Notes under the pieces: generated by a model | Database searches by the model: none | What the model saw: the letters and a program-made list of their open reading frames with translations, nothing else | What the model was told of the DNA's origin: nothing | Shown: piece after piece, positions 8,886 to 16,327 of the stretch | How the letters are laid out: every line of letters begins with the position of its first letter | Position numbering within the stretch: the stretch's first letter is position 1 | Program-made: the position numbers and the translations under genes | DNA from: Phytohabitans houttuyneae | GTDB lineage: Bacteria; Actinomycetota; Actinomycetes; Mycobacteriales; Micromonosporaceae | Assembly (NCBI RefSeq): GCF_011764425.1 | Contig: NZ_BLPF01000002.1 | Span: 744,997-808,996, forward strand | Reading direction: 5' to 3' | Length of the DNA: 64,000 nucleotides

Positions 8886-9461
8886 TCAGCCGAGGATGCC
8901 CTGGGCGAGCTCGCGTGCGTCGCGGGCGGGCCGGCTCGTGTGCCGGGCGGCGCCGGTGGCGAGGGTGCCTTCGATGAGGAGCATGAGCTGGTCGGTGACG
9001 TGCGCCGGGCGGGGCAGGCCCAGCCGCTTGACCTCGGGTGCGAGCAGTTCGTGCAGCGCCTGCCGGTACTCCCGGGTGACGGCGTGCGCGGGATGGGCCG
9101 GATCGGCGAGGGCGAGGTCCGCGCTCAGGTAGCGGCAGCCGCGGAAGTCGGGCGCGCTGACGACCTCGTCGAGCATGTCGAAGACGGCCAGCAGCCGCTT
9201 GCGCGGGTCGTCGCCGGCGGCGGCGATCGCCGAGCGGTATCTGTCGAGGTCTTCGGCCGCGGCGCGGCGCAGCACCTCGGCGATCAGGCCGTCCTTGCCG
9301 CCGAAGTGCTCGTACAGCGAGCGGCGGGCCACGTTGGCCGCGCTGAGGAGCGCGTCGACTCCGACGTTGACGCCCTGCTGGTAGCTCAGCTGCTGCGCCG
9401 CGGTGAGCAGGCGCTCGCGCGGGCCAGGCTGGGTCCGTGCCACCAGGAAAGAGTGCCACAC
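8886..9461 (-). CDS. TetR-family transcriptional regulator
   Basis: 191 residues from GTG 9461; an alternative GTG at 9443 begins VARTQPG. The N-terminal helix-turn-helix is typical (VDALLSAANVARRSLYEHFG), followed by a C-terminal ligand domain rich in Ala/Leu helices. It is divergent from the SnoaL-like gene. The shared intergenic region carries a 9-bp inverted repeat and an internal ACCGGTCGGT core, both plausible operator parts. It probably represses itself and the SnoaL-like gene. Confidence 0.88.
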   Translation of the reverse strand: MWHSFLVARTQPGPRERLLTAAQQLSYQQGVNVGVDALLSAANVARRSLYEHFGGKDGLIAEVLRRAAAEDLDRYRSAIAAAGDDPRKRLLAVFDMLDEVVSAPDFRGCRYLSADLALADPAHPAHAVTREYRQALHELLAPEVKRLGLPRPAHVTDQLMLLIEGTLATGAARHTSRPARDARELAQGILG

Positions 9462-9467
9462 CTTGAA

Positions 9468-9518
9468 AAGTAGAACAACCGGTCGGTATAGTCGCCGAGT
9501 AGACTGATCGTTCTACTT
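9468..9518. promoter_or_regulatory. TetR operator candidate in divergent promoter
   Basis: AAGTAGAAC (9468-9476) and GTTCTACTT (9510-9518) form a perfect 9-bp inverted repeat. The 33-base interval contains ACCGGTCGGT, a TetR-operator-like core, and an AT-rich TATAGT. The repeat spans the whole TetR/SnoaL divergent promoter. Confidence 0.55.
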
Positions 9519-9533
9519 GAAGGAGGGTCGGCC

Positions 9534-9932
9534 ATGTCCGACACCAGCGAGGTCATCCGGCGGTTCAACGACGCGTTCCTGCGGCACGAGCCGGATCAGC
9601 TCGACGAGCTGGTCGGCGAGGGATGCGTGATGGAGGCGATCCAGCCGGCTCCGGACGGAGCGCGCTACGAGGGGCGGGCCGCGTGCCTGGAGTTCTGGCG
9701 GGCGCTCGCCGCTGATCGCACCACCCAGTTCGAGGACGAGGAGATCGCGGTGGCCGGCGACCGGGCGACCATCAAATGGCGCTACACGTACGGTACGGGC
9801 GAGGCTGACTACGTGCGCGGTGTCAACCTGATGCGGGTGCGGGACAGCAAGGTCGTCGAGGCGCTCGGCTACAGCAAGACACCCGGCGAGGTGGCGGTGC
9901 CGTTGGCGGCCGATTCCACATCGGACCGTTAG
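9534..9932 (+). CDS. SnoaL-like / NTF2-fold protein
   Basis: 132 residues from ATG 9534, with AAGGAGG at 9519-9525. The sequence is a typical NTF2-like alpha+beta cone: N-terminal helix (VIRRFNDAFLRHEPDQLDEL), then GARYEGRAACLEFWRAL and beta strands with IKWRY. Such proteins are small-molecule isomerases, hydrolases or binding proteins. The divergent TetR gene suggests induction by a small molecule. Confidence 0.8.
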   Translation: MSDTSEVIRRFNDAFLRHEPDQLDELVGEGCVMEAIQPAPDGARYEGRAACLEFWRALAADRTTQFEDEEIAVAGDRATIKWRYTYGTGEADYVRGVNLMRVRDSKVVEALGYSKTPGEVAVPLAADSTSDR

Positions 9933-10155
9933 CGCCGCCCGTCGGCGCGCCGCCTATGCCATCAAGGCGGCGCGTGCGGCCGCGCCGGAAGGTGACAGCG
10001 ATGCCGCCGGGCGCCTGGAGTGCCGGTGGCAGCGTGCCCAGCTCCCGGCGGCGATCCGCGAGTTCGTGCTCGACGACCAGCGGTTGCGCAACGACATCTG
10101 CTGGTCGCCGTTCCGGCCCGGCAACGCGGCGATCACGGTGCGCTACGCTGCGGCG

Positions 10156-11009
10156 GTGAGCGCGGTTGAAGCGGGCAAGCAACGGATCGCCGGCGTCTTC
10201 GACCGGGCGGCACCGACGTACGAGCAGACCGGGGTGGCGTTCTTCGACCCGATCGGCGCGGCCCTGGCCGAGCGGGCCGGCCTGCGCGCGGGCGAGCGGG
10301 TGCTGGACGTCGGTTGCGGGCGCGGTGCCAGCTTGCTGCCCGCCGCCGAGGCCGTCGGTCCCTCCGGAGTCGCCGCCGGCATCGACCTCGCTCCGGGGAT
10401 GGTCGCGGCCACGGCGGCGGAAGCGCGGCGGCGGGGCTTGACGCAGGTACACGTAAAGGTCGGTGACGCCGAGGCCCCGACTTCCCGGATGCCTCCTTCG
10501 ACGCTGTCCTCGGCGGCCTGGTGCTGTTCTTCCTGCCCGATGCGGCGGCGGCCGTGCGCGCGTACGCCAGGCTGCTGCGTCCGGGCGGACGGCTCGTGCT
10601 CAGCACGTTCACCGAGGTGACCGACGCCGACAAGGAGTGGTTCCAGCACCTCGGCGCGGCGCTGGGGCCTTACCTGCCGGCATCGCCGGAGCCGGCGCCG
10701 GGCTCGCCACCCCCGCCAGAAGCGCGACTGCGCACCCAGCAGTCGCTGGCCGACGTGCTGACGGATGGCGGGTTCAGCGACCTGCGGTTCGCCGAGATCG
10801 CCCATCGCACCGTGTTCGCGAGGCCCGAGCAGTTCTGGGACTGGCTCTGGTCGGCCGGCATGCGGGGGATGATGGAGAGCATCGCGCCGCAGGACCACGA
10901 CGCGGTCCGCACCGCGCTCACCGCCCTGGTCGCCGAGCGCCTACGTGCCGCGGACGGCACCCTCGGCTGGACCACCTCGATCCGCTTCACCACCGCTCGC
11001 CGCCCTTAG
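10156..11009 (+). pseudogene. SAM-dependent methyltransferase with a one-base frameshift
   Basis: From GTG 10156 the frame encodes a UbiE-like class I methyltransferase with SAM motif VLDVGCGRGAS. Near 10475, in GAGGCCCCGACTT, the homologous reading moves to another frame. The continuation (DFPDASFDAVLGGLVLFF, then RAYARLLRPGGRLVLSTF) runs to the stop at 11009. One base is missing from the C run. Both parts are well preserved, so the lesion is recent or is a sequencing error. If intact it would be a protein of about 285 residues. Confidence 0.7.
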
Positions 11010-11138
11010 CTCGCTGCTGCCGTCGCGCTGACGCGGGCTGAGCGCGCGTGTCAACGCGCTGTAGGTGAGGTGTCAGGAGCGGCGTCGATTGTCGGTGCGC
11101 ACGGCGGACGTTCGAGCCGCTGAGCACCGGAGTGGACG

Positions 11139-11834
11139 ATGCAGCAGTTCGACACCCCCGCGCCCGCCGCGGTCGGGCCGTTCGGCTCTTTTGTCAGGTT
11201 CGTGATGTTCGGCGGCGGTGTCGGGCTCGCCTGCAGTGCCGCCGTGCCGCTGGTGGCCACGCTCATGCCCTGGGTGATCGCGAACGCGCTGATCACCGTC
11301 GCGTCCACCCTGCTCTGCACGGAGCTCCACGCCCGGTTCACCTTCGGTGCGGGTCGGCGCGCGCAGTGGCACCAGCACGTGCAGTCCGCCAGCTCGGCGC
11401 TGGCCGCGTACCTGGTCACCTCCGCTGCCGTCCTCGTCCTGCACGCGGTGCAGCCGTCCGCCGGCATGCGCTGGGAACAGGCCGTCTACCTCAGCGCCTC
11501 CGCGCTCGCCGGAATCGGGCGGTTTCTGGTCCTGCGCCTGTACGTCTTCGCCCGCGGCCGCGCGGCCGGCACCGACCTCGACGGCCCGTGGCGACCGGCT
11601 GACCGCGAAGTGGCCGGGTCGGCGCCGGCCGCTGGGCGTGGCGGCTCCGCATGCGGAGGCAAGCGCCCTATCTTGAAGGGGCATTTAGGACATTCCACCC
11701 GCGATGCTGGGCATCGTCCGAGGAGGCTTCGGCGTTGGTCAGTGGTCCCGCGCGCGCCCTGGCAGCGGTACTCGTCGTCGCGGTCCCGTGGCTCGGCACC
11801 ACGCCGGCCGCGGCCAGTCCGGCGCCGCCCGTGA
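11139..11834 (+). CDS. GtrA-like membrane protein
   Basis: 231 residues from ATG 11139. About the first 140 contain four hydrophobic helices; the opening FVRFVMFGGGVGLACSAAV matches the GtrA/DPMS family of flippase-like proteins for polyprenyl-linked sugars. The last 75 residues are Arg/Pro-rich and overlap the signal-peptide region of the following gene in another frame, so the stop may reflect a lost upstream stop or a disordered tail. The next gene starts inside it. Confidence 0.7.
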   Translation: MQQFDTPAPAAVGPFGSFVRFVMFGGGVGLACSAAVPLVATLMPWVIANALITVASTLLCTELHARFTFGAGRRAQWHQHVQSASSALAAYLVTSAAVLVLHAVQPSAGMRWEQAVYLSASALAGIGRFLVLRLYVFARGRAAGTDLDGPWRPADREVAGSAPAAGRGGSACGGKRPILKGHLGHSTRDAGHRPRRLRRWSVVPRAPWQRYSSSRSRGSAPRRPRPVRRRP

Positions 11835-13162
11835 CCCGCCTCGGCGACACCCAGCTCGATCCCACCGGTCTCTACTTCGTCTCCTACAACGGACTGGTCA
11901 ACGGCACCTCCTACCAGCAGCACGGCCTGATCACCCACGGTGGGTTCCAGTACGCGGCGTGGTACACCGGCAGCCGGCACGCCATGGTCGCCCGGCGAGA
12001 GCTGCCCACCGGCGCCTGGGAGACAGTCCGCCTTCCGCACCAGCTCAGCACCAACGACTCGCACAACTCCATCTCGCTCGGAGTCTCGCCCACCGACGGC
12101 CGGCTGCACGTGGCGATGGACACCCACAACAACCCGATCTTCTACGTCAAGTCCGAGCGGAACCTCGTCAGCAACCCGGCCCGGGTCAGCTGGTCCGCCG
12201 CCCGGTTCGGAGCCCTGCAACACACGCTCGACGGCGTTGACCTGGGGTCCATCACGTACCCGCGCTTCGCTGCCGCGCCCAGCGGCGAACTGCTGTTCAG
12301 CTACCGCACCGGCGTCTCCGGCAACGGCTGGTCCGAGCTGGCCGAGTACGACGGCACCTGGCACAAGCTCGGCAAGTGGTCCTCCGCGAGCGGCGCCTAC
12401 ACCTTCCACAGGGCCACCAGCAACACCCGCAACATGTACCTGCACGGACTCACCTACGAACCCGGCGGACGGCTCCATGCCGCGTTCACGTGGCGGGAAG
12501 GCAATCCGGCCGTCCTGTGCCACCGCGGCGGCGTCACCAACCACGACACCGGCTACGTCTACAGTGACGACCGCGGCAGGACCTGGCACAACGGCTCCGG
12601 CACGCGCGTGGCCACCACGGGCTCCGGCACGCTCGTCGGGATCCGTTCACCTGGGCTGGTGGTCGATCCCCTCGACGTCGACCACGGGCTCATGAACGAC
12701 GAGAGCCAAACCGTCGACTCCACCGGCAACCCCCACGTGATCATCAGCTACGTGCCCGGCCGCTTCACCGGCTGCGTGACCGACTTCGCGCGGCAAAGGC
12801 GGTCTCACGGCAGGGCCCTGCACCTGTACCGCGACGCCCAGCGCAGGTGGCACAAGAGGGAGCTGCCGGTGCCGCTCAACGCGTACGGACGTTCGCAGAT
12901 CGTCCTGGACGCGGCCGACAACGCCTACGTCGTCATGCCGTACGGCCGGATCGTCGCCGCCAGCAAGGCCACCGGCTGGACGGACTGGACGCTCCGCTTC
13001 GACGGGGCAGGCCTCGACGCCCACGGCGAGGTGGTCGTCGACCGCACCCGGACCGCCGACGGCGTCCTGTCCGTCCTCTACCAGCGGCGTTCGACCGGCA
13101 CGACGCCCTCACCGGTCCGGGTGGCCGACTTCCGCCTCGGCCTGATCGACAGCCGCCACTAG
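11735..13162 (+). CDS. Secreted BNR-4 repeat protein, possible polysaccharide lyase
   Basis: The best start is TTG 11735, with AGGAGG at 11721-11726, giving 475 residues with a signal peptide (ALAAVLVVAVPWLGTTPAAAS). The mature protein shows beta-propeller features: ISLGVSPTDGRLHVAMDTH, GYVYSDDRGRTWH and other Asp-box-like turns. It matches the BNR-4 family, which includes ulvan lyase-like PL24/PL25 enzymes; lyase activity is a guess from family. An in-frame ATG at 11651 would remove the signal-peptide logic. It converges on the methyltransferase at 13663. Confidence 0.75.
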   Translation: MVSGPARALAAVLVVAVPWLGTTPAAASPAPPVTRLGDTQLDPTGLYFVSYNGLVNGTSYQQHGLITHGGFQYAAWYTGSRHAMVARRELPTGAWETVRLPHQLSTNDSHNSISLGVSPTDGRLHVAMDTHNNPIFYVKSERNLVSNPARVSWSAARFGALQHTLDGVDLGSITYPRFAAAPSGELLFSYRTGVSGNGWSELAEYDGTWHKLGKWSSASGAYTFHRATSNTRNMYLHGLTYEPGGRLHAAFTWREGNPAVLCHRGGVTNHDTGYVYSDDRGRTWHNGSGTRVATTGSGTLVGIRSPGLVVDPLDVDHGLMNDESQTVDSTGNPHVIISYVPGRFTGCVTDFARQRRSHGRALHLYRDAQRRWHKRELPVPLNAYGRSQIVLDAADNAYVVMPYGRIVAASKATGWTDWTLRFDGAGLDAHGEVVVDRTRTADGVLSVLYQRRSTGTTPSPVRVADFRLGLIDSRH

Positions 13163-13662
13163 CCTAGATTTCGCTTGCGGTGCCGCTTGTGCCCGACGGC
13201 TCGGCGGTCTTCAGAATCCAACCCGAATCAGATGCGAGCTACCGCGATGTCCGCTGTGGTCCGGACCGTTGCTCCCGCGGCCTCACCCTCCGCGTCCGAC
13301 CAGCTCACCCCGCTCCCGCAGATCGTGGAGACTTAGCCCTCGACTTCGGAGTTGGGTCTACCTCCCGTGCGGCAGCTTCCTGTGTCTTCCCAGCTCATGG
13401 TTCTTTCGAAGCGGGAGTGCACGAGTCCGCCCGCAGTTCGGCGCCGTCGTCGCGGTCGGTGACTGTCGATCAAGTACAGGCGGTGTGAGCTTCGAGATCT
13501 TGGTGGGTTAGCGCGCCATTTCGACGCTAGCTTGCCAAGATCTGCCGGAGCGGGCTCCTGGGTTGAGCTGGGCGACTGCGGAGGGTGAGGCGGCGACCGC
13601 GGGCCTGGCGGCAGCTCACCTCTAACTCGGACCACCTTGACGCCGAAAGCTCGGTCACCCGC
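13163..13662. other. Intergenic region with no recognisable gene
   Basis: A 500-base convergent gap. Short frames here do not look coding. It contains one copy of the repeat element (13231-13267) and a 9-bp inverted repeat AGATCTTGG (13495-13503) / CCAAGATCT (13535-13543) with a 31-base spacer. Base composition is less biased than in the flanking genes. Confidence 0.6.
13231..13267 (+). repeat. Dispersed intergenic repeat, copy 1
   Basis: About 36 bases matching 43429-43464 at 32 positions, shared core CTACCGCGAYGTCCGCYGTG. It starts 69 bases after the stop of a plus-strand gene and lies before a convergent minus-strand gene, the same placement as copy 2. The long hairpin of copy 2 is only partly preserved here. 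Confidence 0.6.
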
Positions 13663-14361
13663 TCATACGGTGAAAGCGGCTCCGGGGCGGCCGATGCCGA
13701 TGCGGCCGTTGGCGAGGCGGCGTTCGAACGTGACGTCTAGCTCGCTCTCCCAGCGCTCCATGATGTCCTGCTCGCCGCGGCGGTCGATGTCGTCGAGAAC
13801 GATGGCGTAGTCGTCGGCGAACGTCGAGGCGAAGAAGGGGCCGGCGGGGTACCGGGAATGTTCGTACCCGGCCTGGTAGGCGGGAGGGCCGTCGACGACG
13901 AGCAGGTCGATGGGCTGGCCCGCGGTCATCTCCTTGAGGGCGCTCTGCTCGTACCAGGCGGCCTCCTCGTCCGGCCACACCGACTGGACGGGCACCAGGG
14001 GAGCGTGCACCACGGTCACGACGTCGTCCAGGCCCTCGCTCGCCAGCTCCCGCGCGAGCAGGTCCGCCCAGCGCTCGTCGTGCTCCACGGTCCAGATGTG
14101 CCCGCCGCGCTGTCGCAGCAGGCGGCCAATGTAGAACGTCGAGACACCGCTGCCCAGCTCGACGACGAAGCTGCGCCGGTTGACGAACATCTCGTTGAGC
14201 ACCGCGACGACCCCGCTGGGCCGCATGGCACTCGTGCTCCACGGCAGGTAGCTCGACGACAGCGGAGCCAGCGCCTGCATCGCCAGCATGTCGTTGCGCT
14301 GGAGCTCGCCGCGCTGCAGCGTTGTGCGCGCCCGATCGTCGTAGTTCATTTCCCCGTTCAA
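13663..14361 (-). CDS. Class I SAM-dependent methyltransferase
   Basis: 232 residues, ATG 14361. Motif I is VVELGSGVSTFYIGRLL (about residues 66-82), motif II region HIWTVEHDERWADLL, and DLLVVDGPP later. The start overlaps the stop of the upstream glycosyltransferase by 4 bases (ATGA), so the two work from one transcript. Similar methyltransferases accompany glycosyltransferases in surface-glycan clusters. The substrate is unknown. Confidence 0.8.
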   Translation of the reverse strand: MNGEMNYDDRARTTLQRGELQRNDMLAMQALAPLSSSYLPWSTSAMRPSGVVAVLNEMFVNRRSFVVELGSGVSTFYIGRLLRQRGGHIWTVEHDERWADLLARELASEGLDDVVTVVHAPLVPVQSVWPDEEAAWYEQSALKEMTAGQPIDLLVVDGPPAYQAGYEHSRYPAGPFFASTFADDYAIVLDDIDRRGEQDIMERWESELDVTFERRLANGRIGIGRPGAAFTV

Positions 14362-15179
14362 TGCCGCAACACCCCAACCAGCCAGGAGGGCAACTGTCCT
14401 TCGTCGAGCAGGTCCAGCACCACCGCCTTGGTCAAGGAGGCGGCGAAATGAATCTGGGCCGCGCCGCTTGGTGACTGCAACCGCGCCTGAAGTCTCGCAT
14501 GCTCCCGGCGATAGCTGGCCGCCTGCTTGCCGTTGGCGCGATAGTCGCTGGTCCAGCGCGGCAGCTCGCAGAAGTTGGCCACAGCCGGCGCGAAGTTTTC
14601 GAACAGGGCCGCGCCGTTGTCGAGGCCGACCATGTCGGGCTCGAGGAGCTGGACGAGCGTCCAGTAGTACTGGTCGCTGAAGCCGTAGACCTTGTCCGTG
14701 TCGAAGTCGTGCGTCCGCAGGTGCCGCAGGAGTGGGAAGTGCTCGCTCGGAGGCTCCGGGTACTTTGCGCAGAGCGCCAGGATGTCGCCGGCCAGCCCGA
14801 TGAAGCCGCCGCTGTTGAGGTACGGGTAGGGGCGGACGGGTGGGTCCTTCTGGATCGCGAGGCCGATGTGGCCCATTGGCCAGCTGTTTCGCTCGGCGCT
14901 GAAGACGACCGGGTGGGAAAGGCCCGCGTGTGTCTTTCGGACGTACTCCTCGCCCCGGATGAACAGCGTGTCGTACGCATCCGTGAACATGACCAGCTCA
15001 TCCGGGGCGGCGGACCGGGCGAGATAGTCCGTCAGGACCGCTCGCTTGTCTCTGGGCCTGAATGACTTCTTGGTCGCATGCAGGACAACCAGATTGAGCC
15101 CCACCGCCTCGCAGGACGGCATCAACAGTCTAGTGAGGAAGGGATGCTCAAGGTCGCTCGCAATTGTTACAACCTTCAT
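14358..15179 (-). CDS. PLOD-type glycosyltransferase (procollagen glycosyltransferase-like)
   Basis: About 273 residues from ATG 15179 (MKVVTIASD); ATG 15188 and TTG 15209 are alternatives and no strong ribosome-binding site decides. Motifs typical of the lysyl-hydroxylase-linked glycosyltransferase domain are visible: VMFTDAYDTLFI (DxD-like metal site), FSAERNSWP, PYLNSGGFIG and FSDQYYW. The fold is GT-A and uses a UDP-sugar. It is coupled to the downstream methyltransferase, suggesting glycosylation followed by methylation of one acceptor. Membership in the adjacent PKS cluster is uncertain. Confidence 0.75.
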   Translation of the reverse strand: MKVVTIASDLEHPFLTRLLMPSCEAVGLNLVVLHATKKSFRPRDKRAVLTDYLARSAAPDELVMFTDAYDTLFIRGEEYVRKTHAGLSHPVVFSAERNSWPMGHIGLAIQKDPPVRPYPYLNSGGFIGLAGDILALCAKYPEPPSEHFPLLRHLRTHDFDTDKVYGFSDQYYWTLVQLLEPDMVGLDNGAALFENFAPAVANFCELPRWTSDYRANGKQAASYRREHARLQARLQSPSGAAQIHFAASLTKAVVLDLLDEGQLPSWLVGVLRH

Positions 15180-15322
15180 CCGCGGCATCCAATCGTGCTG
15201 GCCAGACAAGTGCCAAGCTACCCATCAATGACCATCGCTGTCGAGAAGCGAGACGTGTTGTCGAGCCGTCCTCGAGCCGGTTCGCCGCCGGCGCGGGGTG
15301 ATGACTGTCTCGTGTGGACGCT

Positions 15323-16171
15323 TCAACGGCCGCGGGTCTGCCGGAGTATGAGATGGTCGAGGACCTGGGTCAACCCGTCGTCGCGCGGCGCCACCTCCAG
15401 CACCGGATCCTCGGCCAGGATCGCCTGCTGCAGCAGGTGCAGCCGCTTGGACGGCTCCAAGCCCAGCTCCTCGACCATGGTGGCCCGCAACCGGTGGAAC
15501 GCCGCGAGCGCCTCCTGCCGCCGCCCGCTGCGGTGCAAGGCCACCATCAGCTGCGCGCACAGGTTTTCGTTCAGCTTGTGTTCGGTCATCAGCATGGTGA
15601 GTTCGGCCAGCACGTCCTGGTGGTGGCCGAGCCGCATGCGCGCCTCGATGCACTGTTCCAGCGTGTGGAGACGGACCTCTTCCAGCGCCTTCAGCCGCGG
15701 CTCGGTGACCGTGCCGGCCCGGATGTCGGCCAGCGCCGGGCCTCGCCACAGGTCGCGGGCACGCGTCAGCAGCGTTGCCGCTTCGAGGTTTCGACCGGCG
15801 GCGAGCGCGCGTCGCCCGGCCGTGGCGAGCTGCTCAAAGGTCCGCAGGTCGAAGTCGGCGGAGTCGACCCGGAGCTGGTATCCGCCGGGCACGGTGACCA
15901 GCACCCGCTTGGCGACCTCGCTCACCGCGGCGCCCAGCAGCCGGCCCAGGCACTTGCGGACCTGCAGGACGTATGTCTGCAGCGTCGTCTGCGCGCTGAT
16001 CGGCGGGCTCGTACCCCACAGGTCCTGCGTCAATGCAGAAGCCTGCACCGTCTGATCTGCGTTAAGCAGAAGCAGCGCCAGCACACTACGTGGTTTCGGG
16101 GCTGTTGGTGCGACGGTGTGACCAGCGTGGCTGAGCACAAGTGGACCGAGGATTCGAATTTCCATACCCAC
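15323..16171 (-). CDS. SARP-type pathway activator
   Basis: 282 residues beginning MGMEIRILGPL (16171, or the Met two codons later). Residues 1-95 are the OmpR-like winged helix and 100-260 the BTAD helical domain (LQVRKCLGRLL, RARDLWRGPALADI, ELGLEPSKRL). Its length equals that of DnrI/ActII-ORF4 single-pathway activators, without NTPase or TPR parts. It is divergent from the PKS gene with 156 bases between the starts, so it is the likely cluster activator. Confidence 0.9.
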   Translation of the reverse strand: MGMEIRILGPLVLSHAGHTVAPTAPKPRSVLALLLLNADQTVQASALTQDLWGTSPPISAQTTLQTYVLQVRKCLGRLLGAAVSEVAKRVLVTVPGGYQLRVDSADFDLRTFEQLATAGRRALAAGRNLEAATLLTRARDLWRGPALADIRAGTVTEPRLKALEEVRLHTLEQCIEARMRLGHHQDVLAELTMLMTEHKLNENLCAQLMVALHRSGRRQEALAAFHRLRATMVEELGLEPSKRLHLLQQAILAEDPVLEVAPRDDGLTQVLDHLILRQTRGR

Positions 16172-16327
16172 CCCCGAAATCGATACGAAACATTACATCG
16201 ATGGGCCCGACCGAGAGGCTAGCTCGTTTCACCGCCGCTGTCCGCAGTTGCTCAAGTCATTTCCTAGCAACGGCCGGAAGACTCGGGTCGGAGCCATCAC
16301 ACGACGCCGACACGAGAGGCGAGACGG
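16172..16327. promoter_or_regulatory. SARP/PKS divergent promoter region
   Basis: 156 bases between two divergent starts. The half next to the SARP gene is AT-richer and contains two TCGAT direct repeats (16180-16184 and 16198-16202) 18 bases apart, on either side of ACGAAACATTACA. SARPs bind direct repeats, usually with 11- or 22-base spacing, so this pair is only a candidate. GAGAGGCGAGACGG precedes the PKS ATG. Confidence 0.4.

Noticed and set aside
9933-10155. Possible coding remnant upstream of the methyltransferase
   Set aside because: The frame is open in line with the methyltransferase and reads smoothly (IREFVLDDQRLRNDICW), but I recognise no family and could not decide whether it is an N-terminal extension or a relic.
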